Origin: Coprinopsis marcescibilis
Taxonomy: Eukaryota; Basidiomycota; Agaricomycetes; Agaricales; Psathyrellaceae
Direction: 5' to 3'
Assembly (NCBI GenBank): GCA_004369085.1
Contig: ML210377.1
Location: 1 to 43,367 of the forward strand
Length of the DNA stretch: 43,367 bases
Under the pieces are notes generated by a model that saw only the letters and a program-made list of their open reading frames with translations, ran no database searches and was not told the origin of the DNA. Of this stretch, positions 1-11,973 are shown piece by piece (position 1 is the first letter of the stretch; each line of letters opens with the position of its first letter). A program made the translations under genes and the position numbers.

Positions 1-431
1 TTCGCTTCGATTTACCAGCCTCATCCCCTTCGTATCCAACACTCATGGTAAACTCAGCTCTATACTTTCACGTCCTTGTTCTAACCTGACCTTCTAGTCT
101 ATATAATATCTGTGATCAGCATGTGAGTGTCAGCTCGAGTCTGACGTGGTCCATAAGGCTCACACTCTTCCATCAGGCTGACTGCTCGGGAGGGACTCCG
201 CGAGGACATGGATAGATCATTCCATGTTTCTGACCTCATCATGGATACGTTCGCTAAAAAAACGGAGAATAGAGGGGCTACACAGACTTCGACCGATGTA
301 TTGGTAAGTAGTCCTTATTAAACTCGAGGCAGCACTTTCTCAGATCTTACCCTCAGGACAGCGCAGAGTCGAAGGGGACAGATGAAACCCCTGAAACTCG
401 GGATGTGTCGGCGAACTGCTGGGCTCAATAA
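1..431 (+). CDS. 3' end of an unrecognised gene (partial, enters from left)
   Basis: Four pieces join in one frame: 1-47, 98-122, 177-303 and 357-431, ending in TAA at 429-431. The introns are 50, 54 and 53 bp, start with GTAAAC, GTGAGT and GTAAGT, and end in TAG, CAG and CAG. All phases agree, which is the main evidence that this is coding. The visible C-terminal part is about 90 residues. It begins with a fairly hydrophobic stretch (SLRFTSLIPFVSNTHVYIIS) and ends in an acidic, Thr/Ser-rich tail (DSAESKGTDETPETRDVSAN). I do not recognise the family. It could alternatively be leading material of the decayed CHAT gene downstream, but the stop and the 800-bp gap argue against that. Confidence 0.45.
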
Positions 432-1245
432 GGGAGTTAAAATTGTAGAGGCAGGCCAACTCAGTGGCTTGCAGTCGGATAGCGTAGTGCAGATAAGTAG
501 CGATACAAGGTCACTATTGTCGGTTGTTGGTTATTTCCAGGTCTTCGAAGTAGCAGAAAGTGTGGCAGGGCTGAGCGTTATAGCCAATTGCAAAATTTTA
601 GAATGTTGGGAGATTTCGGTGACTGGGTGGGAGGTTAAGCAAAGTCACTAAAACGGTACAAATAGCAGAGGCCCCGCCTAGGATGTCGCACTCAAACGGT
701 GCCTACCGTGCCCAGATCACGCCGTCTCTTGCAGTGCTTCTCTCTTCAGGGTTTGTCAAGTGCACTGTCGATTACCCTGACAGCAAATATGGGTGGCAAA
801 CATTAACCACAATGTGGTTCCCTTCAATGTCGGTATGTGGCCTTATGACCAATCACCGCCATGCGCGAGCAGGCGCTCCTGTGCTGTGGGGGCACTGGTG
901 GGAAAGGGAGGTGCTTCCTCAAATCGTGTTATAGACGTCACTCACGTCAATTTTTGAGCTATTGGTGTCTAGCCATCTCGAGTACCTGTCTTCCTTGACG
1001 AATATCGCTTGTTCGCACCGAATGGTCACCATCATAGTGAAGTGGCTCACGGTTCACTGCGGTTCACTTCATTTGGTTCGTATATGTGGTGATGAAGCTG
1101 ATCATATGAGTAGTTCGTAGTTTAAAAATACACAATTTTCCCATCGCTGACTGGAAGAGACGGGCAAGGCTGACGTGATGTTGCAAGGCGCAACTTGTAT
1201 CTCCTTTAAGCTGTTGGCGGGGCTCTAGGTAAATCTAAACGTTCA
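432..1245. other. Intergenic stretch, no recognisable gene
   Basis: Two short open frames lie here (382-651 and 683-934, +), but neither shows a domain, codon pattern or splice signals that convince me. This is presumably the 3' flank of the left-edge gene plus the former promoter of the decayed TPR-CHAT copy. Confidence 0.4.
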
Positions 1246-3802
1246 TTGAGCAAAAAAGTCAAGATCCCGGTCACGCCTTTGCCGCTGCAAAATCAAAGAT
1301 TAATCGCACTTCAGGCCATACTCAACAACGACGGCCCACAAGAAGCAGCATCATCGATTTCTCGACGTTCGGCACCCTCAGACTTAGGACACCCTAGCCT
1401 ACTCCGTCACTTGGTCACGGCCTTCTTCGATGGGTATCTGACCGCCAACAACTTTGAACATCTAAGGCAGTGCGTTGCTTTGGGAAAGCAGATCCTGGCT
1501 TGTCGCCATGTACTCGGAGGAGCCCGTACATTTAACCCTTGCGCCCCATCCCTATGCCCAAAGCGCTCTTTTCACCGAGTTCCAGACGAATGGTAGCGTG
1601 GACACGCTAGATCGATCCATTACCACGTATCGGGAGTGTCTCTAACTCGAGCCAACTCTGAATGGAGAACTAGATGATCGATTCGTGCCCATCAACGGCT
1701 TAGCCATGGCGCTTACGTTCAGATATAGAATGCAGGGAGACGACAAGGATCTGGAGGAGTGCATTGAGTTGAACCGAGAGGCGTTATCACTGGTTTCAGA
1801 CTCGAGCCCCAATACGCGAGTGATTGCCCTCAATAACCTCGCGGTGTCCGTTTTTGTCCGCTTCGATTAAAGGGAAAAGTACCATGATCTGGACGAATGC
1901 ATCTCGCTGGCTCGCCAAGGACTACAGGATGCATCTGTTAACCACCAGGTGTATTACGTACTCAGCACTTTGGCAAACGCCCTCTTCTTTCGATTCGTCA
2001 GGCGAGGAGACTCTCAGGACTTGGAGGACTGCATTTTGACGTCGGCGGATGTTCAAAGTTCTTCCAGACTCAAACATGCAAGCTCGCTCTATAGCCTCAC
2101 CAGAGCACTTGCAAAGCTGTACGAAACGACGCAGGAGGTGAAGCACCTGGAGGAGTGTATCACACTCTCAAGGATGCCATTCAATTGACTCCCCCACCCC
2201 ATCCAGGTCGTCTCTTCTCCATAAATACTTTGGCCACGGCCCTTGGCGATCGCTATAACTGCATGGGCCGCACAGACGATCTGGAGAGATGTATATCTCT
2301 GTATCTAGAAGCGCTGAGGATAAAGCCCAAAACACATCCAGAGTGGTGGATAACTGCCGACGCCTTGGCTCTTTCCATGTCCCACCGATATCAGATCAGA
2401 GACAAACTGTCAGATATTGAGTAGTGCATGTTGCTATATCAGGATGTCCTTGATTTTCTGGCAGTACGCCACCCAGGGAGACCAGTAATCCTTAATTACT
2501 TATCCAGTGCAAGGTATTCGGTGTACCTCAAGCACGGGCGGCAAGAAGACCTATACGATGCCATCGATCTTGAGGAGGAAGCTGCAAAATGCGGAACAGG
2601 CTCACTGGTGAAACACCTTGCATTTTCAAGATCTTGGGCAGCTTACAGCAACCGCTATTGCCCAAGAAGTGTACTAGAGGCATACTCCCATGCCATTGGG
2701 CTGTTGCCGCTGATCGCATCGCTGGACATGACTCTATTCCAGCGCCAGAAGCTCTGTCAGGAGCAAAGGATATCGCCAGCGACGCCGTCCACTGTGCGAT
2801 AATCTGGAGATCGATCTTGGGACGATTTCTCGATGATTCTTGAACTGTTGTGGGTTGTTGCCGTAGCGCGGCCGGTAACAGAGTCACTAGGTCTGGAGAA
2901 GGTATGTCTCTCGATATGCTTTGGTGTGTGGTGGTTTATCACCGTTGACTCCAGACCCGATCGCCGAAGAGAGTTTGGTGGTGCCCACTGCACAGGACTA
3001 TTTTTGTTCCTCCCCATTAATGCTTCTGGCATTCATCTTGACTTGCCTGACTCTGGAGATGGGTTGTGTTTGGCTACATATATTCCCCACAGAATCTTAT
3101 GAAGCCGCCTCCGGAGCCGTCGCACAACTTCAAGTTGGCCGAGCCCAACCCACTCTCTTAATTTGCCCTGAACTCCCGGACACCCTGGCGGAGCTCGCTA
3201 AAATTCGAAGGCACATCCCGGCACCAAGAAATTCGGTCGACCGTGTTGATGATAGAGCGTCTGTGGGGAGCACACACGGTTCCTTGGATGATGTACCGAG
3301 AAACAGCCAAGAGTCGATATTCGTCCATTTCGGCTGTCACGGGCAGCAACATCCAACAAATGCACTTAATAACTGCCTTCTTCTAAGCGAGGGTGAACTC
3401 ACGATGTCAAAGATTATCCAGAGCTGCCAGGCGTCCCAAGCATCATTGGCCTATTTGAGTGCGTGTCAGACGGCGAAGAGCAATGCAGAACGCCCTGACG
3501 AGTCTCTTACACTCTCTGCAACGATGCTGTTTGCTGGATTCCATGGCTTAGTTGGCACTATGTGGTGAGCCCTGGGTATGTTATCCAAACCAGTTCAACT
3601 GACTGAGATTATGAGGTCGATGCACGATCAGGATGCGCCGATCGTTGCGAATGTATTCTACCAATATTTGTTCCGCAATGGAACCATTGCTCCGCCAGCG
3701 CCCACTGACGCTGCATATGCCCTCCATATTGCAGTACAACGGCTACGAGAACAAGGAGTTCACCCATCCCGCTGGGTTCCATATGTGCATTTTGGGATTT
3801 GA
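1246..3802 (+). pseudogene. Decayed TPR-CHAT gene (caspase-like CHAT domain), copy 1
   Basis: This is a broken paralogue of the intact gene at 6538-10797. TPR-like units can be read in successive frames (around 1430-1500, 1740-1830, 1950-2180, 2210-2420 and 2430-2700). They show the family signatures DLEECI, HPGR and NxLA. They are interrupted by frameshifts and stops, for example at 1594, 1868 and 2422. The CHAT part (about 3150-3563) still has the active-site motifs HFGCHG and SACQTAK. The final intron (3565-3615) is intact in form, and the last exon (3616-3802, ending PYVHFGI) is 187 bp, the same length as in both other copies. The TPR part is much shorter than in the intact copy and fragmented, so this is very probably not functional as a full-length protein. 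Short transcripts of the CHAT part remain conceivable. Confidence 0.85.
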
Positions 3803-4368
3803 ATCTAGTTGTATCGAGCGTTTCGGACTGGGTGATGCGAGGGATCAGCTAGAATACGACATAGAGGATCTCGATGTTCAATCCAGGGAATAATTTTCGA
3901 CACGGTCGCGTGGAGATGAGATCCTGAGGATAAAGAAACTCTTAGTTGGCGTCGGACGACTCGAAGTTCGAACGCGCACGTGAGACAACTTCGGCACTGG
4001 CCAAACCAATTCCCACACCCAACCAAACTTTACCATGATCTAACGCGGAGGTAACTTACTTAGCTATTTTGACTATCCCGAATGCTCAAGGCTATGGGTC
4101 GACTTGATTCGATACCGACATTGGGCCCGACTGTCAAAATGAGTCTGACTCATTCTGGCTCAAGTGCATGTGTAGCCATTGAATCGAAGTATGAAGACCA
4201 AGTTGAGACATATGATGGCCCGTTGTTGTTCCTTCTGCTTTGTAGTTCCGGAATTGAGAAGTATTGCGTTTATCATTGACTAGGAATGATATACATGGCA
4301 AATTGCCAACATCATGTCCAGACCCCTGGGCCACCCACCGATCCTTGGACCTTCTCACAGTCCCAAGA
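3803..4368. other. Intergenic stretch, nothing recognised
   Basis: This lies between two gene 3' ends (the decayed CHAT gene on + and the small gene at 4369-5135 on -). I see no reading frame, repeat or RNA gene I can support. Confidence 0.4.
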
Positions 4369-5135
4369 TCAGACAGCCGGCAAAAAGTAGAACTCCTATT
4401 ATAAAAAGGGCATCAGCGACATCAATCCAGTCACGATGTCAATGTATATTACCAGTGTTTCAGATTGTGCACTGGGTGGTACACCAGTCCCATAGATACT
4501 GAAATAGTCTATAATATGTAATCGGTCATCCAAATGAGAAAATGACATAATGAAAAACCAATTACTCACAATTACCCTCATAGACCCCGCCGTAGACTTC
4601 TGCAGGAAGGCGAGTCCCGTTCACAGCGAGGAATGTCGGGGTGAGTTTGCGACTGGACGGGTCGTATCTCCACTAATTGAGCATGCATTAGAAAAGAATA
4701 CAAGGGCAAAGACAGCATCGCGTGAATTAAGGCTCACCACTGCGCTACCTTGCCATGGGAGCCCTTCCATTGGATTTGGGTATGACGCTGTGAACGTGTT
4801 CTCCTTTCGGAGGAGTTCCGGACCAGGCGTCTGTTGGACGTTTATGAAGGATCCGTAGGGGCTGTACCTACACACAAACAAACCGCTACAATGATCCTGC
4901 CAGCATGTTCGCAGACAGATGGGCTACATACGGTGGGTACCAGCTAGCAGAGAAGCTATCCCGCACGCTGATGCCTAAGTACTTATAAATGTCGGCCCAG
5001 AACCCATTCTGCCAATCAATGGGGTTCAGAAAACGGGTAACGAAGAACTTAGAAGGCCGTTAACACCACTTTGTACTTACCAAAATTTCGATATGATTTC
5101 ACCGAGATAAACGAAAGGCTATAAGTGTCAAACAT
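4369..5135 (-). CDS. Small six-exon protein of unknown function
   Basis: Exons on the minus strand: 5135-5081, 4974-4932, 4867-4738, 4672-4570, 4508-4453 and 4395-4369, giving 137 aa. Introns are 106, 64, 65, 61 and 57 bp with GT donors (GTAAGT, GTATGT, GTGAGC, GTGAGT, GTAATA) and AG acceptors, and every phase agrees. Recognisable stretches are SPYGSFINVQQTPGPELL, WRYDPSSRKLTPTFLAVNG and the C-terminus ETLEFYFLPAV. No signal peptide, membrane segment or named domain is evident. The 5' end is uncertain: 5047-4932 also reads openly in the same frame (NPIDWQNGFWADIYKYLG), so the first intron may be wrong or alternatively spliced. The start lies only about 50 bp from the divergent AA9 gene, suggesting a shared promoter. 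Function is not inferred. Confidence 0.5.
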
Positions 5136-5186
5136 CTTCACTGAGAGAAACTGCGGGATACCAACACTCAGTTTCGTTAAGTTATA

Positions 5187-6297
5187 ATGAAGCACCACGG
5201 CTTTTTCCTTGTCGCCGCCTCGCTAATGCATACCGCCCTGGCCCATATGGGTATTTATGGTGTCTGGTTGAACGGTGAATTCCGGGGTGATGGGAGGAAC
5301 GTACATGTATGTTGCGGAGAGTTCCCTTTTACATCCATATATCGATATCAGTCCTCAACTAATTTTAAACTAGGTCCGCACTCCCGCATCCAAGATAAAC
5401 AGCCCTGTGCGTAATCCAGACTGGACTTACATCGCTTGCAACACGCTTGGCCATCGCGAGCAACGGCGTGGCTTGAAGTCAAGGCTGGTGATACGTTTGC
5501 ACCGGAGTGGTTCTGGTCGGAGCGCGGTGATTTCTATACTGGCAACCATAAGGGCCCTCGTATGTGTCGTCTCGTTCGGCTCTCGTAACGCTTATACCAT
5601 TGACGTGGATTTTGTCTCGCAGTTCTCGTGTACATCGCACCAGCGGTCACTTCTGGTCCGAATACTCCAAATATCTGGACTAAGCTCTACCATTATGCTT
5701 ACAACACCACCGATGGGTACTGGTCCGATGACTACTTCCAAAAGAACGCAGAGGCGACAAAGGGGCATCACTTTATCACTATCCCTGATATTCCAGCTGG
5801 TGACTATCTTGTTCGGTGTAAGTCCTCATCCCTCGACTCCAGATGTACTAGCTAACGTTATCGCTCTTTGGTGGTTTAGCCGAGATAATTACCTTGCAGG
5901 AGGCGATGTATGATAATGGAGCGCAACATTACCCTTCCTGCGTTCAGATTCGAGTCAAGACTAACGGATCGGCCGTGCTTCCGGGCGGTGTAAGCTTCCC
6001 TGGTGAGTTGAGCTTGTTTTTGTCGAAGTGGTATGAGTTTTTCAGGGAGAATTGATCTAACCATTACCCTCCTTTTGAACAGGTACCTATGTTCCGCTGC
6101 AGCGAGGGCTCAAGTGGGGTCTCGGAGGCGATGATCCTAGCGAGTATCCAATTCCAGGAGGGCCAGTCTGGGAAGGTTCACCTGGGGGTGGGATTTACAA
6201 ATTAAGCCTTCTGGCCCATCCGGTGTCCGCGACTTTTTCGCGTTTCTTTGTGTACAGATTGGGCACCATTACTATCTCGAACGGGTTCAATGGCTAG
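5187..6297 (+). CDS. AA9 (GH61) lytic polysaccharide monooxygenase, apparently frameshifted
   Basis: Secreted copper enzymes of family AA9 oxidatively cleave cellulose and related glucans. The product begins with a signal peptide ending ALA, followed by HMGIYGVW, so the mature N-terminal His of the copper brace is present. The second brace His is in NHKGP. The axial Tyr lies in GAQHYPSC, and the C-terminus has YPIPGGPVW. Exons: 5187-5306, 5374-5559, 5623-5817, 5880-6002 and 6083-6297, with introns of 60-80 bp. Exon 2 is 186 bp, but the frames on its two sides require 1 modulo 3. The frame breaks near 5450-5460, between IACNTLG and ATAWLEV, and the wrong frame soon stops. Either the gene is newly inactivated or the base call is wrong. 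The second-shell His usual in the ALH motif is Gln here (TLQEAMYDNGAQ). Confidence 0.85.
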
Positions 6298-6537
6298 TAT
6301 GATTCCTCATATCGAGTGCCAGACTTTGACTCTATATAAGATTGAATGATGTGTTGTTTATGGCTATGGTCGAGCGCGAGTCGTAGATTGTAGATTGCAG
6401 ATGATGTGAATGATCATACATACAGACCTCGGGGGCGGCACTGCCAAGATACAAATACGCTGAGAGTCTCATAAAAAGTATGTATTGGCTGAAACCCAGT
6501 CCATATCAACGTCAAATCAAGTAAGTAAATCATTTGT

Positions 6538-9500
6538 TTATATTCCAAAATGAACGAACGGAACCCAGCTTGCGAATGGGCTTCCCCGTCTTTGCAGTTC
6601 GCCCACGGCGAGATGTAGGCCGTATGCCGCATCACCTGGGGATGGAGCGGTTTCAGACCCATGACGGAAGAGGTATTCGTATAGCTTGTCCGCAACAAGA
6701 GGTGCGTCCTTATCGTAAATAGACCTGGCCTCAAAGGTTATAATCGCTCGGTGTGGCCGACCAATAGACAACTCACCACATAGTACCAACGACACTTCGG
6801 AAGCCGGCAAATATCATAGCTGCCGCAAGAGTCAAATTCTGATCTTGGCTAGATTTGTCCGCCTTGGCAGTCTCGCACGCACTGAGGTATGCAAAGACGG
6901 CTTTGGATCCCTGGCGCTCGCGAATGAGCCTTGAGATTGAAAGCTTCCCGCCGCTCAGAAGCAATGAGCTGTCCAAAGGGTTGTACTGGTCTTGAGTCCC
7001 ATGGCACCCGAAGTGAACAAAAGAAGACTCCCGAATACCCTCGAGGACTTGTTCTAGCGTCGTTGGTTTCTCTTTCGACCCAACGCACCGCAACAGATTA
7101 GCGCTCGCTGGCATGTGCTTTGCAATACGCTCGAGCTCCTCCATTGTCATTGGAAGTGCGCTTCCCTCCTTGGTACCCTCTGGCTCCATAACTGCCAACA
7201 TGCTAAAGGGAGCAGCTATGTCGTTCGGAGGTCTGGTGAGGTCGAGTGGGCTGTAGCAGTACGACGAGATGGCATAGTCGGACAGAGACTCGACGCCTTC
7301 GTCGTCGTAAACCCCTGCTGCATGAATGGGAACATATGAGAGTACCCCTCCAGGGCACCACCACAGCCTCAATGGGTTATCCGTCTTTAAAATAAAGTCA
7401 TTAGGAGAAGAAGCGAGTGAAAGGAAGTTCTAACCTTAGTTAGACCCAAAGCTTCGACGACCGGCTTGACGATAGTGTTCCAGAGGAGTCGAAGAATCAT
7501 AGAAAACTCGTCATTGAGTGTTCGATCTGGTAAGGGTTGTCGGACAGGCTTCCGGGTAGCAATCACTTCTTGAAGGTTTCCCAGTGTGTCCTCGTTAGGA
7601 AAGTGACCTTGTCCCAGCCGCATAGCAGCTGCGGCCATCTCAGCGGGGAGGGAGTTAGGGTTATCGTCGTGGGTAGAGCCAAAAGCGGGGAGAGCAACGT
7701 GAAGGACTGATCCTCCGGGGTTCAGGATTAGTGCATCGCATCCATATTTCAGTGTGGTATATGGGTTTAAGAAGATGACAGGACCGTCCTTGGCCGCGTC
7801 TTTGATTGACTCAAACGAGGGTGGTCGCAGAAAGGTGTCGAAGCCAGGAACCTGGCGGATCTTGTCCACGATATCATTCCATTGCGTTGAAAGTGGATTG
7901 TCGGATATATTTACCGAGCCCTGGGCGGGGTTAGTAGTGATATCGCCGCTGGAGATCTCTATCTTCCGACAGATGGTACGAAATTCTTCAGCGAGGACAG
8001 GATCTACCATTTCGATTTGGTCAGCTGGGGCGCGTAGCTGAAGTAGTTGATTCCAGAATATTGAGCGTCCGTTTGAGAAGAAGACTACCGCGGCCTCGAG
8101 GTCACCGAGTTCCACTGCGCAACGCGCCGCATTAGTTGGCAGATGCTTGGTGCGTATCAGTGCCCAATGCCGACGGGACTGATTAACATCCAGCGACGCG
8201 AGAAGCGGCAGCAAGTCCATCGCGTAGCGATACGCACTGAGGGCCAGCGACGGATCGTTCTTCCAACAAAGCTCCGCCCAGTTTGCTGCCGACGACAGCC
8301 GATCCAGCAACGAGCTGGGTTCATACTTGGCTGCTTCCTCAGAAACATCTAACGCCTCCTTCAAGTGCTGAGGGTTATTTGTCCTGCGGAAGCTGGCCTC
8401 GAGTGCGATAGCAAGGTTGTGTAGTGAATTCCCTCGAGCGGAATGAGGTCGGGGGCGCAGCTTCAATCCATCGCGGTGTCTTTCCAGAGATTCGGTGAGA
8501 TCTTTTGCGTCGTCGTTGAGCTTCGACCGACTGAACAGGAGCGTTCCGAGGTTATTCAGCGTGGCCGATCGCTCTGGGTGCGGTTCTGGCGCGAGGAGAA
8601 GGGCCTCCCGAAGAAGGTCAACACCTTTGTCGAGGTGCTTGGAGTCGGCCGTATGCTTGGCTTTGGCTGAAAGCGACATGGCGAGGCTGTTGAGTGTCAA
8701 GCAACGCTGGGGATTGGGCGAAGGTGCGAGGAGTAGAGCCTCCTCGTGCAATGATATGCTTTTTTCCAAGTCATCACTCCGACGCGCCTGCTCGTATCGC
8801 CGCAGAAACACGTTCGCCAAATGGGTGAGCGATGTAAAGCGTTCAGAGTGCGACTTTTCCAACAGTCCGAGTGCCTGTAGGAGCAACTCCCTCGCATCAT
8901 CCAGGTCTTGCAGATCCCCTCTACTGTTGAAGCGCAGAGAATGTCCGTACGCGAGATTGCTGAGCAGTTTAGGTCGACTGGAGTGTGATTTGGGGGTTAG
9001 AGAAAGCGCCTCTTTGTCAAGCTCCATACATCTGTCAAGGTCTCTGGGGTTTCCCCGTTGCTTGTATCGAGTCGAGAGGCCATTCGCTAAATTGCTGAGA
9101 GAGTTGGGGCGGTCTGAATGACCGGGTGGCCGAAGGTCGAGACAGTTCTGGTGGAAACGGATGGATTGCTCTAGGTCTTCAAGTTGTCCGAGCTGAGTGA
9201 AGCGCTTGTATAGGGCAACTGCGAGGTTATTGAACAATGGAGACGGGGTTGGGCCCGGGGAAGGGATGAATGCGAGGGATTGTTTGTAAAACGTGATGCT
9301 GTCCTCCAAGTCCTTTGGGTCTCCCAACGCGTCGAACTGAGTGGAGAGTGAGGTGGCGAGGTTGTTGAGGGCCTGGAACCGACCAGGATGATGGTCTGGA
9401 ATGCTAACAAGTAGCTCTCGGCCCAATTTTATGGCGTCGTTGAGCAGGGTGAGATCGCTGTTTGCCTGGTACATTTGAGTGAGCGCATTCGCAGTGTTTA

Positions 9501-10797
9501 ATAAGGAGGTGAAGCGTGAGGGGTGAGGAGTAGGACGCATCTCCAGCGCTTCGCGATGATATAAAAGAGCTTGTTGGAGGGCTGGTGTCGCCCCAGTCAT
9601 CTTGAACCGATTGTGGTAGGCAAGTGCGAGGTTGTTTAGCGTCGCTGGGCGCCGTGGATGGGGAGCGGGTCGCCCGGAAAGAGATGAATAAAGAAGGGTG
9701 ATGGCTTGATTAACCTGCACCTCATTCCCATGCATGATTTGCGTGGACGAAGTAAACGCACGAAGAGCCTCTTTATCCTCCTCCTCCGATTCCACAATGT
9801 ATCGATTCACATCGTACATGCAGTGGACCTGTCCGCAATATGCCATCTTGATCCACGCGGTATGGTTGAGGGAGATGATCGCGATGAACGTCCAAGGGTC
9901 CTGTCTCTTCAGTTCGCATGCTGTCGCCTGGAAGTGCTTCTCTGCCTCGAGAATGTCCTCGTATACTCCGTTTCGCACCCCTCTCATGACCAACGCAGCG
10001 CCCATTCCAAGCCGCAGTTGACGGAGCTCAGGGGTAGTGTCCGTGGTAGAGGCGATGGATTCTTGCGCGACGCAGATAGCAGACTCGAGCGAGTTGGAGT
10101 CCATGCTCTGCCGGTACTCCTCGAGAAGCCCTTGGGCGGACTGAACAACCTCCGACGCCTGCCTAGTCCCCTTCCGCTTCCAATACCTCACCTACGTCGC
10201 AATCAGCGCAATGTCCATACCAGGTATAGGAGATGGAGAACCCACCATGATCTCAATCTCTGGGCTGCGCATGGCCTGATTAAGCAGCTCCGAACACTTT
10301 TCCACATCCTCGATCCATCCGTGAATAGAGAACCGGGTGAGAAATGCGTTGATAAGAGCGCAATTGGCCAACGCTCGTAGCTCCATGTCTTCCTCCTCTG
10401 CGATCTCAGTTTGGAGTAGGAGTATCGCACTCTCCAGAGCATGGCCCTCCATGCCTCGTTTCGCCTCGTCCATGAGATCCATGAAGCATACCAAGGTACC
10501 CTCGACATCGACATCGTCCCCAGTGAGCTTGATAGTCGCCTCTGTGGCCTTTGTGGTATCGTGCTCATTTTGCCCCGAGCGGTCAGCGACGTCCTCTAAA
10601 TCTTCTTTTGCATCTGGTGCAACCGCGGCCGAAAGTCAGGTAAACGTCTAACAAGTTACCCAAAATCTGACCTGCGAGCTCGAGTTTCTGTACGGGTGCT
10701 TGAGCCTGGAGCAGGGATTAAAAGTCGATTCAGGACCCACGGATAAATGGCTCACCTCTTCAATATCAATATCTTTCAATTCCTTCTGCGTGACCAT
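6538..10797 (-). CDS. Intact TPR-CHAT protein (caspase-like CHAT peptidase domain), copy 2
   Basis: Six exons: 10797-10756, 10705-10672, 10613-10246, 10191-7435, 7384-6777 and 6724-6538. The five introns are 50-58 bp and all phases agree, giving 1331 aa. Residues 1-148 are an acidic N-terminal segment. About ten TPR-like units of roughly 45 residues follow (about 310-760), with recurring DLEDSI, ALxLxPxxHPxR and NNLA patterns. The C-terminal 400 residues form a CHAT domain. The probable catalytic His is in SFVHFGCHG (about residue 1195) and the Cys in AYLSACETAK (about 1237), so the clan CD dyad is complete. In bacteria TPR-CHAT proteins are regulated proteases (for example the Csx29 subunit of Craspase). 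In fungi their substrates and triggers are unknown to me. No signal peptide or membrane segment is visible, so it is probably cytosolic. It is the only intact one of three copies in the window. Confidence 0.92.
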
Positions 10798-11973
10798 CGC
10801 AAGTATAACAGACAGCAGTGCTCGAGAGTAGACTGGAGGAACAGAAACAGCGCAAACAATTTAACGCTCACAGAAACCAAACTCTTCTTCCTGATGATTC
10901 TTTTCACACACCTCGCGTGATAGAGATGACATAACAGAACGGCCCATGGCTGTTCAGCCTGTGATACCATAATCCATCGACTGTTCTCGAGCGCAAAGTC
11001 TTGCTTCTTCCATGCTGCAATTATGCCTGAAGCGCCCAGCTCGGGCGGTATGGTCTCTCACGTCTATTCGCCGGCTTATCAAAGCACGCTTCGTTCGAAA
11101 CAGATCAGAACACATACTTAGATCGATGATCAGCACAGTACAATACAAGGAGGCGGTAAGTCTAATGTCCATTCACCCATCTATCTCCCAACAACAAACG
11201 CCACACTATCTTTCGCAGCAACCAATTGCCTACTAGCGACAATCTTGAATCCAGTATGCGTTCATAATACGCACGATCTCTGCCATGTCAAAGATCCTGG
11301 AAGATCACGGACAATACTCCATCCGAGTCCCGACATCGCACTTTCACTCGAATCCAACCAAGGGATTGGATTTTAATTCTCCAATGACAGGAAGCCAATA
11401 GGCCTTCATGCTAAGCACCCGAATTCATCCAAGGGATTAAATTTTAACTTTCAGTGACAAGAAACCAAAACAAGCGTTCACACTAAAATATTGAAGCAGT
11501 CAAGAAATCCATAAAAATACAATTCTCATCAATCATGTTGTGTACATGTACATCGTAAGTACGGTATGTAATAGCACTAGGTAGTATTGAGGTAGTACAC
11601 AATGAATACAAGTTAAGTATTTTTCGTTTCAGTCATTCGTCAGAAAGGGGGGTGGGGGGAAGAAAGAAAGAGTAGGTGATCATAAAGTCATAAATCGTAC
11701 CCCATCTGTATGTACTCTATAGTTTATAAACAAGACAAGAAAGAGAGTGGGCAAGGGAAGAAGAGCATGGTCGAAAGAATGATGTACGTATATAATATGA
11801 CGATGTAGAAGGGGGAGTGCATGTATAACGCCGACAGCATCACAGCAAGAGAAAGATAACAAGAAAGAAAGGGTCATAAGATGGCGAGACCAACGTCGCG
11901 CGGAAGAACCCAGCCTCTACACAACACGGCATCACGCCTTTCTCGACAACAACCTCCCCAAGATACCCACTAG
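10798..11973. other. Intergenic: promoter of the TPR-CHAT gene and 3' flank of the GATA-like gene
   Basis: No supportable gene. The stretch holds a degenerate tandem duplication (11345-11486, listed separately) and purine-rich sequence around 11640-11880, which may be 3' untranslated sequence of the GATA-like gene. Confidence 0.45.
11345..11486. repeat. Degenerate tandem duplication, about 70 bp x 2
   Basis: The segments 11345-11414 and 11415-11486 align along their length. Shared blocks are CGAATyCAnCCAAGGGATT, ATTTTAA, GTGACA/ATGACA followed by AGAAACCAA/GGAAGCCAA, and a terminal CTAA. It is an old local duplication in non-coding DNA. Confidence 0.7.

Noticed and set aside
8443..9121. Long + strand open frames inside the TPR-CHAT gene (for example 8495-9121)
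   Set aside because: They are antisense shadows of the GC-rich repetitive TPR exon; the minus frame has the conserved TPR and CHAT motifs.
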